Below are positions 48,901 through 49,017 of a DNA stretch of 64,000 nucleotides, one piece after another. The number at the start of each line of letters is the position of its first letter. The stretch's first letter is position 1. This stretch comes from Monoplex corrugatus (lineage: Eukaryota; Mollusca; Gastropoda; Littorinimorpha; Ranellidae). Position numbers and translations under genes: made by a program. A model generated the notes under the pieces. That model did no database searches. It was not told the origin of the DNA and worked only from the letters and a program-made list of their open reading frames with translations. The DNA lies in assembly GCA_030674185.1 (NCBI GenBank), contig JAPXFY010000026.1, forward strand, positions 51,116,746 through 51,180,745. The letters are read 5' to 3'.

Positions 48901-49017
48901 GCGCCCACCTCCAGCACCTCGGGCTCCTCTCCCCCGACTGCTGTTGCGGCGGTGACCTCTGGTCTGTCGGGGAGTGCAGCCCCTAAGGGAGAGGAAGGTA
49001 GTAACCAACAGAATTAG
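1147..49017 (+). CDS. PRRC2: PRRC2-family protein (BAT2-like), C-terminal ~1,485 residues, 16 exons in window
   Basis: Sixteen blocks on the + strand, each listed separately, join with matching codon phases and nearly all GT-AG borders into one open frame of 1,486 codons ending in TAG at 49015-49017. Recognition rests on the NNYA-VVVIDDQPEVTF and NDGFQEVTSKK stretch, the KLPPRLAKQ and NIELWNND stretch and the DSGID...STRSSPS patch, which I know from vertebrate PRRC2A/B/C, together with the P/Q/S-rich tail. Known for the family: large disordered cytoplasmic proteins linked to stress granules, mRNA binding and translation initiation (leaky scanning). No enzymatic domain is visible. The 5' portion, including the start codon, lies outside the window. 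Intron 4 alone is about 20 kb. The PRRC2A/B/C split is vertebrate, so no letter is assigned. Family identity is from memory of motifs, not an alignment. Confidence 0.78.
1427..2396. repeat. 54-bp minisatellite with 108-bp and 432-bp higher-order periods
   Basis: About 18 copies of a 54-bp monomer with core tgcaatgacagttaaaataa and tgtctctgactctggt. Two monomer types, ending with atcaatg or attgctc, alternate to give a 108-bp dimer. Rare variants (ctttggtgtag at about 1738 and 2170, ctccgactctgg at about 1625 and 2057) recur 432 bp apart, so a block of eight monomers has itself been duplicated. Because 54 is divisible by three, the minus strand stays open for 285 codons as an 18-residue repeat; I do not call it a gene. 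Confidence 0.95.
2397..2899. other. Intron sequence between minisatellite and piggyBac element
   Basis: AT-rich DNA with no recognisable element or long frame on either strand. Confidence 0.5.
2904..5540 (+). mobile_element. piggyBac-family DNA transposon, complete ends, frameshifted transposase
   Basis: TTAA target duplications at 2900-2903 and 5541-5544 flank 2,637 bp. The termini are inverted: the left starts CTCTTAAGTCCCTATA and the right, on the other strand, CTCTTAATGTCCTATA, 14 of 16 aligned with one shift. Length, TTAA sites and the encoded DDD transposase all fit piggyBac. A SINE-body fragment begins right after the right end. The element is inserted in the PRRC2 intron between the 1253 and 5777 exons, in the same orientation. 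Confidence 0.9.
3163..4878 (+). pseudogene. piggyBac-like transposase, three open segments, two frame breaks
   Basis: Segment one (3163-3429) is the acidic serine-rich N-terminus typical of PGBD proteins. Segment two (3437-4594) is the core, with the catalytic aspartates in VDEAMIKFKG (D at ~3872), VYFDNYFTS (~4118) and AVDKNDQL (~4445). Segment three (about 4570-4878) is the C-terminal cysteine-rich zinc domain (CHMCDKAG, CKICQVALCKGRC, then FH). The frame breaks lie near 3425 and in the C run near 4580. All three catalytic aspartates and the zinc ligands survive, so inactivation appears recent. As it stands no single frame encodes a full protein, unless read errors created the breaks. Confidence 0.92.
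5548..5665 (+). repeat. SINE-body fragment
   Basis: This resembles the 3' body of the SINE family seen at 6160-6400 and 31550-31650 (gggcaacgcc..., then a tct...acctca-type block and a ggacaacct tail). It abuts the right end of the piggyBac element, suggesting the transposon landed in or beside a SINE. Confidence 0.45.
5777..5970 (+). CDS. PRRC2: PRRC2 exon: VVVIDDQPEV / NDGFQEVTSKK and coiled coil
   Basis: The acceptor is tttctgtcag at 5767-5776 and the donor gtgagt at 5971. The exon begins mid-codon (two bases complete a serine) and ends in phase 0. The translation reads VVVIDDQPEVTFDDPAFLF, then NDGFQEVTSKK, then a K/Q/E helix of about 35 residues (KLKQEAEQQKKTEQQQNQQQ). These are the most recognisable PRRC2-family sequences in the window; the glutamine/lysine run is the coiled coil that gives the family its name. 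Confidence 0.9.
6040..6400 (+). repeat. tRNA-derived SINE-like repeat with a 59-bp head duplication
   Basis: A 59-bp block beginning atcagttgtagaggcctgat is present twice in tandem (6041 and 6100). The head has an A-box-like tgtagagg. The body (6230-6360) contains gagatgggcaacgcc, ggtctctatcacctca and a gttagggacag tail shared with other SINE copies in the window (11140, 31550, 31690). Confidence 0.6.
6471..6645 (+). mobile_element. Degenerate LINE 3' fragment (RT ORF C-terminus)
   Basis: The + strand reads a broken EVRFLRRLLRFSRP...KKKETGLEVADTKR...KIRK sequence that aligns along its length with the better preserved LINE at 27985-28140 (EMWFLRRMMRVPW..., EADTSRSLIRKIRKRQATFI). It ends about 70 bp before the PRRC2 exon at 6716. 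Confidence 0.7.
6716..6929 (+). CDS. PRRC2: PRRC2 exon: KLPPRLAKQ segment
   Basis: The acceptor is tctgtcctcag ending 6715 and the donor gtatgt at 6930. The exon starts in phase 0 and leaves one base. It encodes a serine/lysine stretch (INRSSHSSKSNKLPPRLAKQ), a charged REKEKELTKN helix and IELWNNDMAMSVPYQPSN. The LPPR-type lysine-flanked motif and the following ELW are familiar from PRRC2 proteins. A degenerate LINE fragment (6471-6645) ends about 70 bp upstream. Confidence 0.9.
7561..7655. repeat. 44-bp subterminal direct repeat
   Basis: Units begin gagacgt at 7561, 7605 and 7649 (partial). Each full unit contains the palindrome-like agcggatattccgct or its variant and ctgcagctggcca. Subterminal repeats like this are common transposase-binding arrays in TTAA elements. 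Confidence 0.85.
8261..9892 (+). mobile_element. Tc1/mariner transposon (Tc1-like, DD34E)
   Basis: TA at 8259-8260 and 9893-9894 flank 1,632 bp. The inverted ends are AGCTACGCACAAAAAGTTAA then GGATCAC on the left, and AACTACGCTCAAAAAGTTAA then GGATCAC on the right read in reverse, 25 of 27 identical. Length and TA target are typical. It is nested inside the TTAA element at 7554-9912, so it is the younger insertion. Confidence 0.95.
8623..9650 (+). pseudogene. Tc1-like transposase with one frameshift
   Basis: Start ATG at 8623 (MPPRRKLSEFERGRAVAWFQ). An N-terminal paired-like helix-turn-helix (KREVARRLKVS, TGRVHERRRSGRPKK) is followed by a second helix region and the DDE domain. The first catalytic D is in FSDESRF (~9080), the second in QDDNARPH, the third is E in DLNPIENLW with exactly 34 residues between: DD34E. 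A one-base break near 9125, in the WxRP-type region between the first and second D, separates the frames 8623-9201 and 9177-9650. All catalytic residues remain. Length (about 340 residues) is normal for the family. Confidence 0.93.
10079..10804 (-). mobile_element. TTAA-flanked, internally deleted piggyBac-type element
   Basis: TTAA at 10075-10078 and 10805-10808 flank 726 bp. The inverted ends are CCCTCTGCCTACC on the left and CCCGCTGCCTACC on the right read in reverse (12 of 13). The only coding content is the short acidic frame at 10315-10527 on the minus strand, like the N-terminus of PGBD transposases. The TIR differs from the elements at 2904 and 7554, so it is a separate family. Confidence 0.8.
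10315..10527 (-). pseudogene. Acidic N-terminal fragment of a piggyBac-like transposase
   Basis: The minus strand reads MADDETLHLLESIFVYNSDE, ESESEGFSLEEIHMRDESEI and a further D/E-rich stretch, stopping at 10315. A strongly acidic, serine-rich N-terminus starting close to one TIR is what piggyBac transposases show. Core and zinc domains are absent. An upstream ATG at 10536 (MFK...) is also possible. Confidence 0.55.
11140..11410 (+). repeat. tRNA-derived SINE
   Basis: The A-box-like tggtgtagagg (matches TRGYNNARNGG) and the B-box-like gggttccaatcc are about 45 bp apart. The body carries aaagttcagatctctgcc and cagggttactgga, shared with the copies near 6230-6360 and 31690-31820. Confidence 0.7.
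11411..12330. other. Intron sequence, nothing recognised
   Basis: AT-rich intron 3 remainder. It includes a short GT tract near 11730 and a diverged ~105-bp internal similarity (12180-12210 vs 12285-12315, gagttgatgtgagtgaaat / gagctgatattagtgaaac). Confidence 0.5.
12331..12824 (+). CDS. PRRC2: PRRC2 exon: S/T/A/P-rich region with DSGID patch
   Basis: The acceptor is tttctttatag ending 12330 and the donor gtacat at 12825. Two bases complete a glycine codon and the exon ends in phase 0. It encodes 164 residues of low-complexity A/S/T/V/P sequence, then KFDKGDQHDSGIDVSD and a STRSSPS serine patch. The DSGID core is close to a phosphodegron-like motif and matches what I recall of PRRC2 proteins. 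Long reading frames on the opposite strand here are composition shadows. Confidence 0.9.
12825..14980. other. Start of the 20-kb intron 4, nothing recognised
   Basis: AT-rich DNA with a TG tract near 13890-13935. No long frame, TIR pair or SINE promoter seen. Confidence 0.5.
14981..16125. other. AT-rich intron sequence
   Basis: Long A/T-rich stretch, with possible 3' UTR of the antisense small gene in its last part. No element borders recognised. Confidence 0.4.
16126..17498 (-). CDS. Two-exon small gene antisense to PRRC2, 71-residue predicted protein
   Basis: Exon 1 (17498-17396, minus) starts at ATG and encodes MADTREDRSGEHMDVEVYVD then RSSHDESSDPTYLE, ending one base into a codon before donor gtaagt. 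Exon 2 (16238-16126) follows acceptor ttctcacag, completes an aspartate and reads DLFMRMERFLKTGRGRRPSL then LDNFDSNDDELHLNMF and TAA. The two blocks total 216 nt, exactly 72 codons with stop. The protein is acidic at both ends with a basic GRGRRPS centre. I do not recognise it. It could be an independent small gene or the remnant of an unidentified transposon's first exons; the acidic start resembles piggyBac N-termini, but no TTAA/TIR pair was found around it. Confidence 0.45.
17520..17635. promoter_or_regulatory. Candidate bidirectional promoter region
   Basis: The interval lies between the minus-strand ATG (17498) and a plus-strand ATG (17636). It holds the octamer ATGCAAAT at 17581-17588 and more CpG than the surrounding AT-rich intron, and no TATA box. 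Purely positional inference. Confidence 0.25.
17636..17814 (+). CDS. Candidate divergent exon(s), function unknown
   Basis: From ATG 17636 one frame reads MERLVLSKVAKSSTEVFNAR and on to a stop near 17774. The other frame is open from 17689 and reads KWKPISSLFTSDESKFSRLF then DCVNGLLISDPAYLRE, ending in phase 0 at a strong donor, gtgagt (17815). The second frame looks coding; whether the two were once one frame cannot be told. No downstream partner exon was found. Low confidence. Confidence 0.25.
18459..20870. repeat. Tandem duplication, unit A (2.41 kb)
   Basis: Unit A begins taataacagacaaaaatgaa. The same sequence restarts at 20871 and runs in parallel for about 1.55 kb with roughly 90% identity, including CA, GT and GA microsatellites at equivalent places. 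The last ~840 bp of unit A (20034-20870) have no second copy because unit B is cut at 22425. The unit includes an ATG-containing CpG-rich stretch near 20285 and CCAAT-type motifs near 20410, but no convincing gene. Confidence 0.85.
19613..19659. repeat. (GA)n microsatellite
   Basis: About 23 GA units inside unit A. The equivalent site in unit B (about 22052-22070) is reduced to a few units, so length changed after the duplication. Confidence 0.95.
20871..22425. repeat. Tandem duplication, unit B (truncated, 1.55 kb)
   Basis: Head-to-tail second copy of unit A. It stops at acagataaa, exactly where the hAT-like element at 22426 begins; unit A continues past the equivalent point (20030). The simplest reading is duplication first, then insertion or deletion at the hAT-like/DIRS block. 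Confidence 0.85.
22533..22685. repeat. 80-bp tandem duplication in hAT-like element
   Basis: Two units beginning ccgattaaaatccttcgata at 22533 and 22613, differing at a handful of positions. Confidence 0.9.
22763..23171 (+). pseudogene. Short BED/TTF-type zinc-finger protein of the hAT-like element
   Basis: The first segment (22763-22948) reads MHYLTEADFSHLAKVEEGVK then DKWRWEWLKQKDEQDKEYRE and a CAVC cysteine pair. The finger is interrupted by a stop at 22946 caused by what looks like a 5-bp insertion. Its histidine half (NHPSHK) follows in another frame at ~22990-23020, and an open tail near 23060-23171 reads SSQDIRQFLKKSRMDI before TAA. The WRWxW motif plus C2..H2 finger is shared with the ORFs at 43502 and 44895. 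Whether it was the DNA-binding N-terminus of a hAT transposase or a stand-alone protein is unclear. Confidence 0.55.
23706..24124 (+). pseudogene. DIRS gag-like protein, C-terminal part
   Basis: The open frame reads MAEGLECSTEALARMYLNSV, an alanine/serine-rich helix region, then a basic proline/arginine tail (GPPQAKFRGSSRPQGHRKRQ) ending at 24124. Such R/P/G-rich tails precede the RT frame in DIRS elements. It overlaps the start of the RT frame by 3 bp. The N-terminus is missing or lies in the preceding element. Confidence 0.6.
24122..25892 (+). pseudogene. DIRS reverse transcriptase-RNase H, frameshifted
   Basis: The frame 24122-24556 holds the N-terminal RT motifs (FVVPKASGGWRPVLDLSPLN). 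A break in a G run near 24556 moves to the frame 24534-25892, with motif A SIDLKDAYF, ALPFGLAPAPWLF and the catalytic YLDD at 24762-24773. RNase H follows with FTDAS (~25255) and ELEA (~25360). A second break near 25400 shifts the NTDN and HVPGK part into another frame. Beyond it the original frame resumes with PQLDLFATRFSHRLPLYVSP and AVDALSIPWSNLMGYAFPPF, a region I know from DIRS/PAT elements. Inactive as it stands. Confidence 0.9.
25960..27128 (+). pseudogene. DIRS tyrosine recombinase, frameshifted
   Basis: Three overlapping frames. 26010-26250: the N-terminal SAM-like part (SLLDAMRDSMSSLGLS, YRPGTQGVYNAHWNSWLSWC). 26220-26550: the middle (AWDLFLILSSLRLPE). 26529-27128: the catalytic part, with HEIRAWASS (HxxR), the TFIQFYL tyrosine context and a final VAQH tail. 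The arginine box lies near 26500-26545 across a frame break. Domain order and spacing fit DIRS recombinases. Confidence 0.88.
27168..27253. repeat. Palindromic DIRS terminal sequence (hairpin)
   Basis: GTGAGCCACGGTA at 27168-27180 and its exact complement TACCGTGGCTCAC at 27241-27253 bracket a second dyad, ggaaattttcc, at the centre. The rest of the arms pair imperfectly. Confidence 0.85.
27201..27486. repeat. Inverted repeat at DIRS 3' end (ITR/internal complementary region type)
   Basis: About 50 bp at 27201-27250 (ggaaattttccttctaaaat ... taccgtgg) is present as its reverse complement at 27437-27486, with one base indel. The spacer (27254-27434) is GC-rich. A direct copy of tgcatttgtg(a/t)gccacggta also occurs at 27162 and 27427. 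DIRS elements carry inverted termini and an internal complementary region used to circularise the cDNA; this is likely that structure. Confidence 0.8.
27730..28345 (+). mobile_element. LINE 3' end: RT C-terminal domain
   Basis: The + frame 27727-28197 reads KVKYLGTVISSDGRCTSEIA, RIGQAKTAFNKM, RMMRVPWTAKKTNETVL and KIRKRQATFIGHFMRKWDLE, then an E-G-K-K segment. This is the familiar C-terminal block of endonuclease-reverse transcriptase LINEs. The sequence ends in a short (GAT)n tail at 28329-28344, as in RTE-type LINEs. It is 5'-truncated; a missing segment around 27945 removes the usual LYGCETW-type motif. A second, more decayed copy is at 6471-6645. Confidence 0.85.
28346..29010 (+). other. 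Possible decayed tyrosine-recombinase fragment
   Basis: The + strand near 28800-28900 reads a broken GVMEFEALSSLPPDLLILKT then AFLEALLCSRERHVVAV, reminiscent of the middle of DIRS recombinases (cf. the element at 25960-27128). No confident ends. It could be an older DIRS insertion. Confidence 0.3.
29011..30009. other. Intron 4 sequence, nothing recognised
   Basis: Mixed composition with a small duplicated gtgccagcactcctca near 29133. The minus-strand frame 29633-29821 has no recognisable content. Confidence 0.4.
30010..30260 (+). repeat. Dispersed repeat R30, copy 1 (contains an unoccupied MITE site)
   Basis: The block with gaggcaacatttcctccaat, ctttaaattgtgcttacagt and gacatggtacaatata matches 40090-40148 plus 40471-40665, where a 322-bp MITE separates the two halves at the TTAA. 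Family unknown. Confidence 0.8.
30795..30965 (+). repeat. tRNA-derived SINE, partial
   Basis: A-box-like tggtggagagg at 30809, then cgcttgccctccagtctgat and tgaatgggtacctgac, matching the head and middle of the SINE at 11140-11410. Confidence 0.6.
31550..31830 (+). repeat. Two SINE bodies in tandem
   Basis: The SINE 3' body appears twice: 31555-31660 (gccagccccaagaaaggttg, gggttaaggggcaacc) and 31700-31820 (gctggccccaagaaaagttc, cagggttacaggatagcc). Same family as 6230-6360 and 11280-11400. Confidence 0.7.
31860..32960. other. Intron 4 end, simple repeats
   Basis: AT-rich; AT/TAA-type runs near 32490-32535 and a CA tract at about 32698-32782. No gene. Confidence 0.5.
32973..33059 (+). CDS. 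PRRC2: PRRC2 exon: short lysine-rich exon
   Basis: This 29-codon, phase 0-0 exon has acceptor tttgattgcag ending 32972 and donor gtaagg at 33060. The translation runs VTEKMLADKLKVAENTVKMD followed by APKPPRQTK. It sits alone after the 20-kb intron 4. Because it is a multiple of three it could be skipped without breaking the frame. Confidence 0.8.
33818..34070 (+). repeat. tRNA-derived SINE, second family
   Basis: The head gaagtggttagtgcag is duplicated (33822 and 33839), followed by tactgactggaaggttgtag and gtttgaatcccc, a B-box-like promoter. The body ends near 34065 (gtctgcatctctaggtcagg). Clearly distinct from the SINE at 11140. Confidence 0.75.
34370..34462. repeat. Copy of the CCCTTTGACTCCC palindrome family
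   Basis: ggaagctggtgcataggctt...cgaagggtta and ggaagctggtggatagactg...tcaaagggttaa occur twice in direct orientation; they are half-units of the foldback elements at 55.9-60.9 kb. Confidence 0.65.
34514..34699 (+). CDS. PRRC2: PRRC2 exon: IQLPPSFKDPIFGK segment
   Basis: This 62-codon, phase 0-0 exon has acceptor ctttgtacag ending 34513 and donor gtagtg at 34700, a weak match to consensus. The translation is serine/lysine-rich and ends in HIQLPPSFKDPIFGK, which looks like a short conserved motif in an otherwise disordered region. The frame remains open for about 50 codons past the donor (to 34855), so an alternative readthrough end is possible. The in-phase next exon favours splicing. Confidence 0.85.
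35067..35296 (+). CDS. PRRC2: PRRC2 exon: IQLTFGFD segment
   Basis: The acceptor is tcaatgcag ending 35066 and the donor gtaagt at 35297. It begins in phase 0 and encodes GTEIQLTFGFDTSLETIDSP, a serine/threonine/proline middle and SCKNCWELPTVFEQ, then leaves two bases (phase 2). That phase does not fit the 36953 exon directly, which requires an intermediate exon such as the one proposed at 36224-36290. Confidence 0.85.
36224..36290 (+). CDS. PRRC2: PRRC2 provisional small exon
   Basis: This 67-nt block has acceptor tttcacccag ending 36223. It supplies the one base needed after the phase-2 exon at 35296 and then 22 codons (QIPTTVVRCLAKRDFSIISY plus EQ), ending in phase 0 as the 36953 exon requires. 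Base composition is markedly more coding-like than its AT-rich surroundings. The donor CAG|gtcacg is poor, which is the main doubt. It is the only block I found between 35297 and 36952 that restores the frame. Confidence 0.55.
36953..37810 (+). CDS. PRRC2: PRRC2 large exon with ERKD-type tandem repeat
   Basis: This 286-codon, phase 0-0 exon has acceptor cgttaccag ending 36952 and donor gtaagg at 37811. The first ~75 residues are S/T/P-rich. From about 37187 to 37732 the protein is a tandem array of about 15 units of 11 to 14 residues with consensus ERKDxxFTPAA or ERKDSxVFTPSA, drifting to DRKG variants at the end. The exon finishes with a NKPANLDTVTSHHGISEPSN tail. I recall no such repeat in vertebrate PRRC2, so it is probably a lineage-specific expansion. 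The 274-codon antisense frame here is a by-product of the repeat. Confidence 0.88.
37187..37732 (+). repeat. 33-42 bp coding tandem repeat (ERKD array)
   Basis: About 15 in-frame units inside the large PRRC2 exon, consensus ERKDNIFTPAA (33 bp), ERKDSLVFTPSA (36 bp) and longer DRKG variants. Both E/D-R-K and the F at the unit centre are nearly invariant. Confidence 0.95.
37811..38429. other. PRRC2 intron, GTT and C-rich simple repeats
   Basis: No gene. (GTT)n at 38229-38248 and C tracts at 38180-38190 and 38295-38318. Confidence 0.6.
38430..38717 (+). CDS. PRRC2: PRRC2 exon: SYLANASRLKGI segment
   Basis: This 96-codon, phase 0-0 exon has acceptor tttctattaacag ending 38429 and donor gtagga at 38718. 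It begins MSHSYLANASRLKGIAKLPA, then FQVRPQQVRPMENIGESSQN, followed by S/A/P-rich sequence. The non-repetitive first 40 residues look conserved and may be one of the few constrained patches in the C-terminal half. A C-rich tract (38295-38318) lies in the intron just upstream. Confidence 0.88.
39133..39211. repeat. (TC)n microsatellite
   Basis: About 38 TC units, 175 bp before the exon at 39386. Confidence 0.95.
39386..39716 (+). CDS. PRRC2: PRRC2 exon: Q/P-rich
   Basis: The acceptor is ttttgtttcag ending 39385 and the donor gtgagt at 39717. It starts in phase 0 and leaves one base. It encodes about 110 residues very rich in Q, P, A and S (SYGFGLSQQPQPSSQQTAQP and similar), with LFLPAQQDLFTPF as a hydrophobic island. 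A (TC)n tract lies about 180 bp upstream and a GT tract borders the acceptor. Confidence 0.9.
40085..40665 (+). repeat. Dispersed repeat R30, copy 2, split by a MITE
   Basis: 40090-40148 and 40471-40665 together match 30010-30260. The split lies exactly at TTAA. Confidence 0.8.
40149..40470. mobile_element. piggyBac-type MITE, 322 bp
   Basis: TTAA at 40145-40148 and 40471-40474. The inverted ends are TCCTTTCCCATTT and, reversed on the right, CCCTTTCCCATTT (12 of 13). No coding capacity. The uninterrupted site is visible at 30070, which confirms TTAA as the duplicated target. Confidence 0.9.
40911..41105. repeat. 50-bp tandem repeat, alternating A/B types
   Basis: Four units (the last partial) starting ggaagagctaatcaga at 40911, 40961, 41011 and 41061. 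Units 1 and 3 have gattccagata; units 2 and 4 have gaatccagtta, so the array arose as a duplicated 100-bp dimer. It ends 57 bp before a PRRC2 exon. Confidence 0.95.
41162..41354 (+). CDS. PRRC2: PRRC2 exon: QMFFLELAQPLGQLFN segment
   Basis: The acceptor is tttgtgcag ending 41161 and the donor gtacgt at 41355. Two bases complete an asparagine codon and the exon ends in phase 2. The translation includes VTKNMGPSQLPFNQMSQMFF and LELAQPLGQLFNTNQLLGNA, more hydrophobic and ordered than its neighbours. A 50-bp tandem repeat ends only 57 bp upstream. Confidence 0.88.
41355..42540. other. PRRC2 intron, nothing recognised
   Basis: AT-rich, no frames, TIRs or SINE promoters identified. Confidence 0.5.
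42549..42853. mobile_element. hAT-like MITE, copy 2 (complete ends)
   Basis: It begins CATAGCTGCCAACCCTACCG and ends with the reverse complement of CATAGCTGCCAACC. The direct repeat cattgt flanks both ends (42543-42548 and 42854-42859); read two bases inward on the right it is the 8-bp tgcattgt. The interior has cccggaatcccgg-type palindromes and a ggggctctgccccttgaccc block as in copies 1, 3 and 4. No ORF. Confidence 0.85.
43077..43194 (+). CDS. PRRC2: PRRC2 exon: SSSFYQQPQ segment
   Basis: The acceptor is gcattttag ending 43076 and the donor gtaacc at 43195. One base completes an arginine codon and the exon ends in phase 0. It encodes VQNVQAVQPSSSFYQQPQPA then LTQTGFFPTQQPASTLQ. Three hAT-like elements flank this 118-bp exon: 42549-42853 ends 223 bp upstream, and 43295-44017 begins 100 bp downstream. 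Confidence 0.88.
43295..44017 (+). mobile_element. hAT-like element, copy 3
   Basis: The inverted ends are CAGGCAATCCA on both sides (right end read in reverse at 44007-44017). Internal order: gcggatatccgcg palindrome, short W-rich ORF, gggctctgccg block. No clear target duplication was found, so the ends may be off by a few bases. Confidence 0.75.
43502..43705 (+). pseudogene. Small ORF of hAT-like copy 3
   Basis: 67 codons: MSIRRDFVPLNAFITDINEG, LKNRWKWDWLQEVYDGKKFA and IRYKSGGK. It aligns with the copy 1 ORF through EGLKNRWKWDWL and KL(x)IAGK, but the cysteines of the finger are replaced (YYRLHLEI in place of FCAVCSKQI). Probably a decayed relative. Confidence 0.5.
44895..45185 (+). pseudogene. 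Small ORF of hAT-like copy 4
   Basis: ATG at 44895 begins MSYVSRIVNRGETFDEGSIS, then NKWRWDWTEKSTKVAGYDQR and KVNKAGEAISQYGNKQQ. The NKWRWDW core and the following spacing match the copy 1 and copy 3 ORFs; finger cysteines are lost. The frame then runs into a C run and ends. Confidence 0.5.
45248..45575. repeat. 163-bp tandem duplication
   Basis: Units start gtgttgactat at 45248 and 45411; both contain gggtgatgcatcat and a cagtt(t/c)gtgaagactgaa segment. Confidence 0.9.
45843..46561. other. PRRC2 intron, simple repeats
   Basis: GT/GC-alternating tracts near 45985-46018 and 46430-46456; no gene. Confidence 0.55.
46562..46816 (+). CDS. PRRC2: PRRC2 exon: Q/H/P-rich
   Basis: This 85-codon, phase 0-0 exon has acceptor tatatgtgcag ending 46561 and donor gtgagt at 46817. 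It reads GALQPPQGTAQFSMQPFSSQ, then a glycine/proline stretch and a repeated HQAPPQ block with histidine and glutamine runs, ending MQQHSSHSAP. Fully disordered composition. Confidence 0.9.
46817..47649. other. PRRC2 intron with a 3-4 copy degenerate GT-rich tandem
   Basis: 46890-47105 carries about four degenerate copies of a ~60-70 bp unit with agtatgaatgggagtc and C/G-rich runs. The rest is unremarkable. Confidence 0.6.
47650..47935 (+). CDS. PRRC2: PRRC2 exon: GHGQG repeats and poly-Q
   Basis: The acceptor is ggttgttccag ending 47649 and the donor gtaagt at 47936. It starts in phase 0 and leaves one base. It encodes a glycine/histidine/glutamine array (GHGQGNQGHGQGGQGHGQGN), a CAG-rich poly-Q run near 47765-47796, then a less repetitive MNSRNAAQRFPPPTAQPGPK and FGPSPFIQQAMQTG. 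The CAG tract is a candidate length-polymorphic site. Confidence 0.9.
47990..48045. repeat. Degenerate CCCTTTGACTCCC palindrome copy
   Basis: ctttaccctctagtcttttc...gaaagctggtatgtagactg...gtgaaaggg resembles the inner hairpin of the 57-kb foldbacks. Confidence 0.45.
48467..49017 (+). CDS. PRRC2: PRRC2 terminal coding exon with stop
   Basis: The acceptor is tttgttgcag ending 48466; two bases complete a glycine codon. 183 codons follow to TAG at 49015-49017. It encodes GPMVRPQLMMGNMVRGN, a proline-rich stretch, then a charged, probably helical segment (KAQQVKERQDLLANLHHFMG) and an S/T/P/A tail ending EGSNQQN. The helix is the only clearly structured-looking piece and may be the conserved C-terminal motif of the family. 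No later in-frame continuation is needed. Confidence 0.9.
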